Positions 1 through 7,387 of a stretch of DNA of 64,000 nt are shown here, one piece after another. The notes below the pieces were generated by a model. It was not told where the DNA came from. It ran no database searches and saw nothing but the letters and a program-made list of their open reading frames with translations. The first letter of the stretch is position 1. Each line of letters begins with the position of its first letter. Source of the DNA: DASZVB01 sp036272055 (GTDB lineage: Bacteria > Myxococcota_A > Polyangia > Polyangiales > Polyangiaceae); contig DATAZL010000133.1 of NCBI GenBank assembly GCA_036272055.1, positions 414,538-478,537 of the forward strand. Direction: 5' to 3'. The position numbers and the translations under genes are program-made.

Positions 1-510
1 CGCACCGCCGAGCGCGTCGCGCGCGCCGAGGACACGGCGATCTTCCACGGCTTCGAGCCGGGGCACATCACCGGCATCGTCCAGGCGAGCCCGCACACGC
101 CGATCGACGTCGCGACGATCCTCGAGTGGCCGCGCGCCGTGAGCGCCGCGAAAGAGGTGCTCAGACTCGCCGGCGTGAACGGCCCCTACGCGCTCGCGCT
201 AGGAGCAGAAGCGTACGCCGAGGTCACCGCCGAGAGCGACGAGGGCTACCCGCTCCGCGATCGCATCGAAGAGAGCCTCGCTGACGGGTCGCTCGTATGG
301 GCTCCCGCGGTGAAGGGCGGCGCAGTGCTGCTCTCGACCCGCGGCGGCGACTACGAGCTCACCGTCGGGCAAGATCTCTCGATCGGCTACACCACGCACG
401 ATCGCGAGAAGGTGGACCTCTATCTGACCGAGTCCTTCACGTTCCGCGTGCTCGAAGACAAGGCAGCAATCTACCTACGCCGCGGCCCCGTCCCCCAGCT
501 CAAGAAATAG
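1..510 (+). CDS. Encapsulin shell protein, C-terminal part (5' truncated by window edge)
   Basis: The frame is open from base 1 to the TAG at 508-510 and gives the last 169 residues of a family 1 encapsulin (linocin M18/CFP29-like, HK97 fold). These proteins self-assemble into protein nanocompartments that enclose a cargo enzyme, commonly a DyP peroxidase or a ferritin-like protein. Family landmarks are visible: IFHGFEPGHITGI, SPHTPI, GPYAL, GGAVLLSTRGGDYEL, GQDLSIGY and LYLTESFTFRV. Encapsulins are usually about 265-290 residues, so roughly the first third is missing. The in-frame GTG at 139 is internal, because the codons before it continue the family pattern. Cargo genes normally sit just upstream, which would be outside this window. 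The end of the gene runs into a repeat element. Confidence 0.9.
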   Translation, partial: RTAERVARAEDTAIFHGFEPGHITGIVQASPHTPIDVATILEWPRAVSAAKEVLRLAGVNGPYALALGAEAYAEVTAESDEGYPLRDRIEESLADGSLVWAPAVKGGAVLLSTRGGDYELTVGQDLSIGYTTHDREKVDLYLTESFTFRVLEDKAAIYLRRGPVPQLKK

Positions 511-660
511 CGCGTCGCCGCGAAGCGGGCTCGCTTCGCTCGCGAGAGATTTAGCCAGTGACGGGATGACGGAATTGACGGCGTGGGATTGTGTTGTGAG
601 GGGGGCCGTGGCCCCCCGCCGCTTCGCGGGCTCGCTTCGCTCGCGGGGGGCTAAGGCAGG
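511..660. repeat. Intergenic palindrome-rich repeat, copy 1
   Basis: The gap after the encapsulin gene holds a perfect palindromic core (GGGGGGCC-N-TGGCCCCCC type, about 600-618) followed by GCTTCGCGGGCTCGCTTCGC and an earlier partial unit with GAGAGATTT and CGGGATGACGGA. The same modules recur at about 41880-42118 (inverted), 54547-54634 and 57247-57331, always just after a gene end. Its role is unknown. It could be a REP-like non-autonomous element, or it could act as a transcription terminator. Confidence 0.75.
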
Positions 661-674
661 GTTAAGCCCCCCCC

Positions 675-1748
675 CTAGAAATCGAACTTGCCCTTCGACC
701 CGAGGTGTTCGAACGCCTCGACGAGCCGCGCGGTCATGCCCTTCTCGGCGAGGTTCAGCCAGCCGCGCGGGTCGATGTACTTCTTGTTCGGCTTGTCGGG
801 ACCCTCGGGGTTGCCGAGCTGCGCCTGCAGGTAAGCGCTCTTGTCGTCCATGAACTTCTTCACCGGCTGGGTGAACGCCCACTGCGTGTCGGTGTCGATG
901 TTCATCTTCACGACGCCGTAAGAGACCGCCTCGACGATCTCCTCCGGTGACGAGCCCGAGCCGCCGTGAAAGACGAAGTCGAGCGGCTTGTCGCCCGTCT
1001 TCCGTTCGGCCTTCACGAAGTCCTGCGAGTCACGAAGGATGGTGGGCTTCAGCTTGACGTTGCCCGGCGCGTAGACGCCGTGCGTGTTACCGAAGGACGC
1101 CGCCACCGTGAAGCTCCCGACCGGCCCGAGAACGTCGTAGGCGCGCAGCACGTCGCTCGGGCTCGTGTAGAGCTTCGAGTGCTCGACGTTCGAGTTGTCG
1201 ACGCCGTCCTCTTCCCCGCCGGTCACGCCGAGCTCGATCTCGAGGGTCATCTTCATCTTCGCCATGCGGGCGAGATACTTCCGGCAGATCTCGAGATTAT
1301 GCTCGAGCGGCTCTTCCGACAGGTCGAGCATGTGGGAGCTGAAGAGCGGCTCGCCGTTCTTCGCGAAGTACGCTTCGCCGGCGGTGAGCACGCCATCGAC
1401 CCACGGCAAAAGCTTGGCCGCACAGTGGTCGGTGTGCAGCACCACCGGCACGCCGTACGCTTCTGCGACGGCCCTGACGTGCATCGCGCCCGCGACGGAG
1501 CCGGCGATCGACGCCTGGTGCGCAGAGTTGTCGAGCGCCTTGCCGGCGTAGAACTGCGCGCCGGTGTTCGACAGCTGGACGATGACCGGCGCTTTCGCCT
1601 CGCGCGCCGCTTGCAACGCGGCATTGGCGCTGTTCGAGCCGATGACGTTGACGGCGGGCAGCGCGCATTTCGTCTCCTTGCAATACGCGAAGAGCTCTTG
1701 CAGAGCGCTACCAGTGATGACCCCGGGCTTGAGCTTCAGGTTTGCCAT
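675..1748 (-). CDS. fbaA: Fructose-bisphosphate aldolase, class II (FbaA type)
   Basis: A 357-residue class II, zinc-dependent aldolase that interconverts fructose-1,6-bisphosphate with dihydroxyacetone phosphate and glyceraldehyde-3-phosphate in glycolysis and gluconeogenesis. It matches the E. coli FbaA type along its length: ALPAVNVIGS, the zinc-binding LHTDHCAAK segment, ELGVTGGEEDGVDNS, SFGNTHGVY, FHGGSGS and the NIDTDTQWA motif near the C-terminus. I place the start at the ATG at 1748 because a good Shine-Dalgarno (GAAGGA) lies just before it. The GTG at 1772 would only add eight atypical residues. It is divergent from the glucose-6-phosphate dehydrogenase gene, so the 166-base gap between them probably carries both promoters, though I see no clear boxes. 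Confidence 0.97.
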   Translation of the reverse strand: MANLKLKPGVITGSALQELFAYCKETKCALPAVNVIGSNSANAALQAAREAKAPVIVQLSNTGAQFYAGKALDNSAHQASIAGSVAGAMHVRAVAEAYGVPVVLHTDHCAAKLLPWVDGVLTAGEAYFAKNGEPLFSSHMLDLSEEPLEHNLEICRKYLARMAKMKMTLEIELGVTGGEEDGVDNSNVEHSKLYTSPSDVLRAYDVLGPVGSFTVAASFGNTHGVYAPGNVKLKPTILRDSQDFVKAERKTGDKPLDFVFHGGSGSSPEEIVEAVSYGVVKMNIDTDTQWAFTQPVKKFMDDKSAYLQAQLGNPEGPDKPNKKYIDPRGWLNLAEKGMTARLVEAFEHLGSKGKFDF

Positions 1749-1752
1749 GATG

Positions 1753-1758
1753 TCCTTC
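1753..1758 (-). promoter_or_regulatory. Ribosome binding site fixing the fbaA start
   Basis: GAAGGA on the minus strand, four bases before the ATG at 1748. It favours this start over the upstream GTG at 1772. Confidence 0.7.
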
Positions 1759-1914
1759 GATCCGGGTACCACAGCTCGTCGGGGCGCGGGAGGCGCGCCG
1801 GCGTCGTCGTGCCGTCATACGGTTGACGGAAACACGACGGGTACAATCCGGACGCATCTCCGCCCTGGCCGAAACTTCCGCTCGCCGGACCGGGTCCGCT
1901 AGAGTCTCTTTCAG

Positions 1915-3384
1915 ATGCCTCCCGTTCGAGTTCCGAAGGGTGTTGGTCCTCGGTTCCCCCACGTCGTCGTGCTCGTCGGCGCAACGGGGGATCTCGCCCG
2001 GCGCAAGCTCCTGCCCGGCCTCTTTCACCTCGCGACCGTCGGTTTCATCCCGGACTGTCGCATCATCGGCGTCTCGCTCGACGACCTCGACGCGGACGGC
2101 TTCAGGAAGTTCGCGCGTGCGGCGCTCGACGAATTTCATCACCGGGACGTCAGCGAGAGCGACTGGAACGCCTTCGCGGCGCGGCTCGACTACGTCCCGC
2201 TGGCCGCTGGTGCAGCAGCGCTCCGCGCGGCCGTCGACAGGGCCGAGGCGACCTTCAAAGGCGAGAGCCGTCGGATGCATTACCTGAGTGTGCCGCCGAG
2301 CGCGGCCCTGCCGTCGGTGCGCCTGCTCGGAGAAGCCGGCCTCGTCGACCGCTCGCGCGTCATCATGGAGAAGCCATTCGGCACCGACTTGCCGAGCGCC
2401 GTCGCGCTCAACGCGAGCGTGCACGAGGTCTTCAACGAAGATCAGGTCTTCCGCATCGATCACTTTCTCGGCAAGGAGCCGGCGCAGAACATCCTCGCGT
2501 TCCGGTTCGCCAACGGACTCTTCGAGCCGATCTGGAACCGCAACTTCATCGCTCACGTCCAGATCGACGTCCCCGAGACACTCGGACTCGGCAAGCGCGC
2601 CGGCTTCTACGAGACGGTCGGCGCGTTCCGCGACATGGTCGTCACCCATCTCTTCCAGATCCTCGCCTTCATGGCGATGGAGCCCCCCACGTCACTCGAG
2701 CCGAAGCCGATCAGCGAGGAGAAGAACAAGGTCTTCCGAAGCCTCTTGCCGCTCCAGGCGAGCGACGTCGTGCGCGGTCAGTACATCGGTTACCGGCAAG
2801 AGGAGGGCATCAATCCGGAGTCGGACACCGAGACCTTCATCGCGCTGAAGTGCTTCATCGACAACTGGCGATGGGCGGGCGTCCCCTTCTATCTCCGCAC
2901 CGGAAAGCGCATGGCAGAGGGCCAGCGCATCATCTCGATCGCGTTCCGCGAGCCGCCGAAGAGCATGTTCCCGGCGGGGTCCGGAATCGGCGCGCAGGGT
3001 CCCGATCACCTGACGTTCGACCTCGCCGACGCCTCGAAGATGTCCCTGTCGTTCTACGGCAAGCGGCCCGGTCCGGGCATGCGCCTCGACAAGCTGAGCC
3101 TCCAGTTCGCGATGCACGACACCGGGCTCATCGGCGACGTGCTCGAGGCGTACGAGCGGCTCATCCTCGATGCGATGCGCGGCGATCACACGCTCTTCAC
3201 CACCGCGGAGGGCATCGAAGCGCTGTGGGAGAAGTCGACGCCGCTCATCGAGTCGCCGCCGCCGGTGCGCATGTATCACCCGGGTTCGTGGGGCCCGAAC
3301 GTCGTCCACCAGCTCATCGCGCCACACGCCTGGCGCTTGCCGTTCGAGCGCGTCTGGCGCGATCCCAATCGACCGGGCGCGTAG
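1915..3384 (+). CDS. zwf: Glucose-6-phosphate 1-dehydrogenase
   Basis: A 489-residue NADP-dependent glucose-6-phosphate dehydrogenase, the first step of the oxidative pentose phosphate and Entner-Doudoroff routes. The nucleotide-binding GATGDLARRKLLPGL segment lies near residue 22, the active-site signature RIDHFLGKE near residue 180, followed by FRFANGLFEPIWNRN and the late WRWAGVPFYLRTGKRM stretch. Length is normal for the family. The start is the ATG at 1915, giving a short N-terminal lead before the Rossmann segment. No strong Shine-Dalgarno is visible. It is divergent from fbaA and stands alone, with hairpin sequences after its end. Confidence 0.97.
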   Translation: MPPVRVPKGVGPRFPHVVVLVGATGDLARRKLLPGLFHLATVGFIPDCRIIGVSLDDLDADGFRKFARAALDEFHHRDVSESDWNAFAARLDYVPLAAGAAALRAAVDRAEATFKGESRRMHYLSVPPSAALPSVRLLGEAGLVDRSRVIMEKPFGTDLPSAVALNASVHEVFNEDQVFRIDHFLGKEPAQNILAFRFANGLFEPIWNRNFIAHVQIDVPETLGLGKRAGFYETVGAFRDMVVTHLFQILAFMAMEPPTSLEPKPISEEKNKVFRSLLPLQASDVVRGQYIGYRQEEGINPESDTETFIALKCFIDNWRWAGVPFYLRTGKRMAEGQRIISIAFREPPKSMFPAGSGIGAQGPDHLTFDLADASKMSLSFYGKRPGPGMRLDKLSLQFAMHDTGLIGDVLEAYERLILDAMRGDHTLFTTAEGIEALWEKSTPLIESPPPVRMYHPGSWGPNVVHQLIAPHAWRLPFERVWRDPNRPGA

Positions 3385-3400
3385 TCCATTGTTCGCAAGT

Positions 3401-3442
3401 GGAATTCAGCGTCGCCCGATTGGGCGAGCGCCGCTGAATTCC
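3401..3442. terminator. Large hairpin after zwf, possible terminator
   Basis: GGAATTCAGCGTCGCCC pairs with GGGCGA...CGCTGAATTCC around a GATT loop with a four-base bulge. It starts 17 bases after the zwf stop. There is no U-tract directly behind it (a T-run comes about 30 bases later), so termination is an inference. Confidence 0.45.
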
Positions 3443-3487
3443 CGGCGAAGCAATCGCTCTGACTACGCTACTGGTTTTTTCTCGTTG

Positions 3488-3514
3488 GTGTGGCGAGTCT
3501 ACGACTCGCCACAC
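3488..3514. terminator. Perfect 12-bp hairpin between convergent genes
   Basis: GTGTGGCGAGTC, loop TAC, GACTCGCCACAC. It lies between the end of zwf (plus) and the end of the minus-strand membrane protein gene, a common place for a bidirectional terminator. It lacks a T-tract on either 3' side, so a boundary or other role is possible. Confidence 0.45.
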
Positions 3515-3590
3515 GGCTACTAGAAGCCGTCGAGCGACGCGACCGCGCGTGAGAGTGACGGCAGCAGTCGTTACTGCCGCAATGAGCTGG

Positions 3591-4535
3591 TCACGCCGGT
3601 GAGAGTTCGCGGAGGACTTTTTCGGCGCGGATGGTTTCGGCGCGGGCGTCTAGAAGCGTTCTTTCTTCGGCGCGCTTCTCGGCGGCGTCGGTGAGCGCGG
3701 CGAGACGGAACTCCGACGCCGCGATGGCGGCGCGCGCGAGCACGACGGCTGTCCGCGCCTCGGCGACTCCGTCGTCGTGCTTCGCGAGCACGGCGGTCAC
3801 CTCGGCGCGCTGGCCCCTGAGCGATGCCGCCGCAGTGGTCGCGATCGCGACGATGTCGGAAGGCGAGCGCAGCGTCGCGAAGAAGTCGACCCGCTCGGCG
3901 CGCGTGACGCCGCGCGCGAGACGGAGCACGTCCTCGAGCGCGTCGGCGAAGCCGGGAGCGGGGCCGAGCACTTGGGCGGTCTTGCCTGACGGTGCCGCAA
4001 CCTCGTCCAGCGGCGCGGTGCACCGGCCGCACCAGGTGCGCTCGAACGTGTAGAGCGCCTCCTTCAGATCCGCGGACGCCTTCCAGAAGATCGTGAGGCG
4101 CGCCTTGCCGTCGCCGAGCGCGGCGATCACCTGGAGCACCGTGAGCGCACCTCCCGCGAAGAGGGTGAGCTGCAGCATGGCACCCTGCGACGCTGCGGCC
4201 CCTTGTCGCACCGGAACGAAATTCGACACGAAGAGGAGCACGAGCGCGACGAGCATCAGCGCAACGACGAGCGCCGTCATGTACGTGTTCTTGGACTCTT
4301 CACGCCGGCGCGCGCGTTCGTACCAGAGGACGTTCAGCACGACGTCGGTGCAGTAGCGCAGTAGATCTCGCTCGAGGTCGTGCTCGAGTCGGCTACCGTC
4401 CGGTATCGCGAGACGGGTGCGCAGCACCGCGAGCGCGCGCGCCGCGTCATCGTGGGTGCGATGGCTGCGAGGCGGAACGCGCGCCCCGTCGAGCGCTTCC
4501 TCGAATGCGTACGCCTTCTGTTGGTCCCGTGACAC
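3591..4535 (-). CDS. Two-TM membrane protein of unknown function with C-terminal coiled coil
   Basis: I do not recognise the family. The protein has an N-terminal charged region, two closely spaced hydrophobic segments (TALVVALMLVALVLLFVSNF and LTLFAGGALTVLQVIAAL), a WCGRC motif shortly after, and a long Ala/Arg/Glu-rich helical C-terminus that looks like coiled coil. The topology suggests a hairpin membrane anchor with large cytoplasmic parts. I prefer the GTG at 4535 (314 residues) because GAGGG sits six bases upstream; an in-frame GTG at 4577 would add 14 residues without a clear ribosome site. It is transcribed away from the sigma factor gene beside it. Confidence 0.6.
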   Translation of the reverse strand: MSRDQQKAYAFEEALDGARVPPRSHRTHDDAARALAVLRTRLAIPDGSRLEHDLERDLLRYCTDVVLNVLWYERARRREESKNTYMTALVVALMLVALVLLFVSNFVPVRQGAAASQGAMLQLTLFAGGALTVLQVIAALGDGKARLTIFWKASADLKEALYTFERTWCGRCTAPLDEVAAPSGKTAQVLGPAPGFADALEDVLRLARGVTRAERVDFFATLRSPSDIVAIATTAAASLRGQRAEVTAVLAKHDDGVAEARTAVVLARAAIAASEFRLAALTDAAEKRAEERTLLDARAETIRAEKVLRELSPA

Positions 4536-4748
4536 CGATCGCCCTCGTCGGCGCGCCGGCTCACTCGACCGGATCACGCCGGCCGAGACATATCACGACA
4601 CCACGCGGGCTCTCCCGCCGGAGGCGCCGGCCTCGTCTATCGAGGGGATTTTCCGCCCTCTTGGTCCTGTACGGACACCTGGTCGAAAGGAGTACGAGCG
4701 AGAACGCCGGAAGGATCGAACCGGGAGGCGTCGTGCTATCTTTTTTCG

Positions 4749-5342
4749 GTGCAGCTCGCGGCCAAGTCGTCGACGGAGCCTCCGCCGTCGATGACCGACG
4801 CAGAGCTCCTCGCCCGGATGAGCACCGGAGATCGCTCTGCATTCGGCGTGATCTACGACCGGCATGCGGGCTCGCTCTACGCCGCAGCACTACGGCTGCT
4901 CGGCGCGCCGGCCGAAGCACAGGATCTTCTTCACGACGTCCTGCTCGAGGCCTGGGAGCACGCACGGGAGTACGACCCTGCGAAGGGCAGTGCGCGTACC
5001 TGGCTCTTCGTGCGGTTGCGCTCACGCGCGCTCGACAGACTCGGCCGCGCAGAAGTGACACGTACGCGCTCACTCGGTGATGCGCACGGTGAGGTGGAAG
5101 CCGCCTCTCATGCACGCGCTCCCGGCGAACCCGTCGACGCTCTCGCGGTGCGTAGTGCACTGGAACGCGTCGACACGACCGTACAGCAAGTGCTAGAGCT
5201 GACGTTCTACGGTGGCTTCACGGCAAGTGAAGTTGCCACGCGACTAGGTGTACCGATCGGTACGGTGAAGTCGCGGCTGGCGCGGGGTCTCGGCGTCCTC
5301 GCGTCACTGTTCGGGAAAGGATCCTCGGATGGCGATGAGTAA
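4749..5342 (+). CDS. ECF-type RNA polymerase sigma factor
   Basis: A 197-residue extracytoplasmic-function sigma factor. Region 2 is visible at about residues 18-85 (GDRSAFGVIYDRHAGSLY, then LLHDVLLEAWEHAREYDP and SARTWLF) and region 4 at about 130-185 (VLELTFYGGFTASEVATRLG, then VPIGTVKSRLARGL, the helix-turn-helix). The long start is the GTG at 4749; the ATG at 4791 (MTDAEL) is an alternative closer to usual ECF lengths. The end overlaps the following cupin gene by 14 bases, so the two are translationally coupled. Because cupin proteins can act as anti-sigma factors, as in ChrR, the neighbour is the obvious candidate regulator. Confidence 0.92.
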   Translation: MQLAAKSSTEPPPSMTDAELLARMSTGDRSAFGVIYDRHAGSLYAAALRLLGAPAEAQDLLHDVLLEAWEHAREYDPAKGSARTWLFVRLRSRALDRLGRAEVTRTRSLGDAHGEVEAASHARAPGEPVDALAVRSALERVDTTVQQVLELTFYGGFTASEVATRLGVPIGTVKSRLARGLGVLASLFGKGSSDGDE

Positions 5343-5853
5343 GCTCTCTATCGACGAAGGCGCGGCATGGGAGCTCTTCGCGACCGCACTCGAGCCCGTC
5401 GCACCGCCGAGCATCGTACGCATGCGTCTCGTCACCGAGGTCGAAGGGTGGGCGCGCTATCTACCGTTCGTCACCGAGCTCTCGCGGCGCTTCGCGCTGA
5501 CGCGTGAACGCGTGCGACAGCTCCTCGCGATGATCGACGAACCCGGACGCTGGACGCCGGGCATCGATCCGATTCAGGGATCCATGCACTTCTCACCGGG
5601 CGCCGCACTCGCGCCTTTGCACGGCGGCTTCGTGCGCATGCTCCCCGGTACGCGTTTTCCGAAGCACCGTCACCGCGAGAGCGAGCTCACCTTCGTGCTC
5701 GAGGGCGAGCTCAGCGACGGCGACGGCGTCGTCTACCGTCCCGGGGACGCCCTCCAGATGGAGCCCGGCTCCGTTCACGCGCTCGGTGTCGCGTCGTCGA
5801 CGCCCGCCCTGATCGCTCTGTTGAACGGGCGAATCGAGATGCTCGGCGAATAA
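5329..5853 (+). CDS. Cupin protein, probable ChrR-like anti-sigma partner
   Basis: A 174-residue protein with a helical N-terminal part and a C-terminal double-stranded beta-helix (cupin) domain at about 80-170. The metal site motif is clear: PGTRFPKHRHRESELTFVLEG followed by RPGDALQMEPGSVHAL, which supplies the usual three His and one Glu. Its start overlaps the ECF sigma gene by 14 bases. ChrR-type anti-sigma factors combine a zinc anti-sigma domain with such a cupin, but I do not see the HxxxCxxC zinc motif in the N-terminal part here. Control of the sigma factor is therefore inferred from gene order and from the cupin half only. Confidence 0.75.
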   Translation: MAMSKLSIDEGAAWELFATALEPVAPPSIVRMRLVTEVEGWARYLPFVTELSRRFALTRERVRQLLAMIDEPGRWTPGIDPIQGSMHFSPGAALAPLHGGFVRMLPGTRFPKHRHRESELTFVLEGELSDGDGVVYRPGDALQMEPGSVHALGVASSTPALIALLNGRIEMLGE

Positions 5854-5892
5854 CGCCTCGCAGTGGTAACGTCCCGGGCGAGCACTTTCGCC

Positions 5893-5898
5893 GAAGGA
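5893..5898 (+). promoter_or_regulatory. Ribosome binding site fixing the pyrophosphatase start
   Basis: GAAGGA six bases before the ATG at 5905. It supports that start rather than the in-frame codon at 5863. Confidence 0.7.
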
Positions 5899-5904
5899 CG
5901 TCCA

Positions 5905-6639
5905 ATGCCCCAGCCCGTCACCGAGCTCGACGAGCTCATTGCCATGATGTTTCAGGCGCACCCCTGGCATGGTGTGCCTGCGAGAAACCGCAACGGTGAG
6001 CTCCAGGCTTTCATCGAGCTCGTCCCCACCGACGCCGTCAAGTACGAGCTGGACAAGGCGAGCGGGCATCTGCGCCTCGATCGCCCCCAGCGCTACTCGA
6101 GCCTCTGCCCGACACTGTACGGCTTCATCCCCCGCACCTATTGCGGCCGCCGCGTAGGGACTCGCTCGTCGGAGCGAACCGCCATCTTCCCGCTCCACGG
6201 CGACGGCGATCCGATGGACATCTGCGTCCTCACCGAGAAGACGGTCGTCCACGGCAATTTTCTCGCGACCGTGCGCCCCATCGGCGGCCTCCGGATGATC
6301 GACGGTGACGAGGCCGACGACAAGATCATCGCCGTTCTCCACGACGACATCGTGTACGGCAAGATGGAAGACATCCACGATTGCCCGCCCGCGCTCCTCG
6401 AGCGCGTGAAGCATTACTTCCTCACGTACAAGCAGCAGCCCGGCTCGGCGAAAGAGGTCGTGCGTATCCCCGAGGTCTACGATCGCGAGGAAGCCGAGAA
6501 CGTCATCAAGCTCAGCACCGAAGACTACCGCGACGAGTTCGGCGCGCCCGAGAAGCGCATCCGGCGGCTCGCCTACGCGATCAACGCGAGCGAACCGCCC
6601 GCGTCGAGCATCAACCCGGGCGGTCCCGAGAGCCGGTAG
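5905..6639 (+). CDS. ppa: Inorganic pyrophosphatase (family I)
   Basis: A 244-residue soluble family I pyrophosphatase that hydrolyses pyrophosphate to phosphate and so pulls biosynthetic reactions forward. The signature DGDPMDICVL holds the metal-binding aspartates. Other family features are ELVPTDAVKYELDK, YSSLCPTLYGFIPRTYCG, DDKIIAV and the C-terminal FLTYK segment. It is longer than the E. coli enzyme (about 175) and close to the larger subclass. The start is the ATG at 5905 with a good ribosome site. It ends six bases before the convergent lipoprotein gene. Confidence 0.95.
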   Translation: MPQPVTELDELIAMMFQAHPWHGVPARNRNGELQAFIELVPTDAVKYELDKASGHLRLDRPQRYSSLCPTLYGFIPRTYCGRRVGTRSSERTAIFPLHGDGDPMDICVLTEKTVVHGNFLATVRPIGGLRMIDGDEADDKIIAVLHDDIVYGKMEDIHDCPPALLERVKHYFLTYKQQPGSAKEVVRIPEVYDREEAENVIKLSTEDYRDEFGAPEKRIRRLAYAINASEPPASSINPGGPESR

Positions 6640-6645
6640 CGGCGG

Positions 6646-7239
6646 CTACCAGTTTCCGGTCTCGACGAGCTCGTTTCCGGGGGAGGCTTTCTCTTTCCCT
6701 TCGTACTTCGCGAGTACGACCACCACCTGCCCTGGCTTGAACTTCGACGCCTCGTAACCCTTCACGTCGGTGAAGGTCACGGGGAACCATTGCCGGCTCA
6801 TCCCCATCATGTCGCCTTTGATCTGGGGCGTGTACGTGATGCCCAGATCGAAACCCGAATCGGTCGGGTTCGAGATGGGACCGGTGAAGAGCACCCACTT
6901 ACCCTTCGCGAGCTTGTCGAACGCGGTGACGCCCGCTTCCTTCTCTTTCAAGGTCTTCATGGCCTTGAGCTTTTCTTCGAGGGTCTGACCGACGAGGAAC
7001 CCCTTCGCTTCGGGTACCGCGGCTTCGGCCTTGGTGCGCCGCTCGGGCGTCACCTCGGTCTCGAGCTTCTCGGGACGTGACCGCTTGGCCTCGGGAGGGG
7101 GCTCCGCCGACTTCTGCGGGGTGGGCGCGGGCGGTGGCGGCGTGGCAGCGGTCTCTGCGACGGGGGCCGGCTTCTTGTCGTCGCAGGCTGTGACGGAAAT
7201 GCAGAGCAACGAAAGCACGGGAATGACGGCAATTCTCAT
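6646..7239 (-). CDS. Lipoprotein of unknown function
   Basis: A 197-residue predicted lipoprotein. The N-terminus MRIAVIPVLSLLCISVTAC is a type II signal peptide with a VTAC lipobox, followed by a Pro/Ala-rich spacer (about 22-55) typical of surface-tethered proteins. The globular part (about 80-197) includes LEEKLKAMKTLKEKEAGV, GKWVLFTGPISNPT and FKPGQVVVVLAKYEGKEK, which looks like a small beta domain. I do not recognise the family. The ATG at 7239 is chosen because GGAGGAAG precedes it. It is convergent with the pyrophosphatase gene and divergent from the kinase gene. Confidence 0.8.
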   Translation of the reverse strand: MRIAVIPVLSLLCISVTACDDKKPAPVAETAATPPPPAPTPQKSAEPPPEAKRSRPEKLETEVTPERRTKAEAAVPEAKGFLVGQTLEEKLKAMKTLKEKEAGVTAFDKLAKGKWVLFTGPISNPTDSGFDLGITYTPQIKGDMMGMSRQWFPVTFTDVKGYEASKFKPGQVVVVLAKYEGKEKASPGNELVETGNW

Positions 7240-7245
7240 GAAGAT

Positions 7246-7253
7246 CTTCCTCC
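7246..7253 (-). promoter_or_regulatory. Ribosome binding site of the lipoprotein gene
   Basis: GGAGGAAG on the minus strand, six bases before the ATG at 7239. It decides this start against in-frame upstream ATGs. Confidence 0.7.
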
Positions 7254-7387
7254 GGACGCGTGACGACGCATCGACCGGTAGCAGGCCCGGAAGGGAGAAG
7301 CGATCCTGGAAACCAATTCCGCTCCGTGACGAAAAACACGATGTGGCGGCTCGGCGCATGTCGAGGTACTGAGGGGCCACGCAGCGA

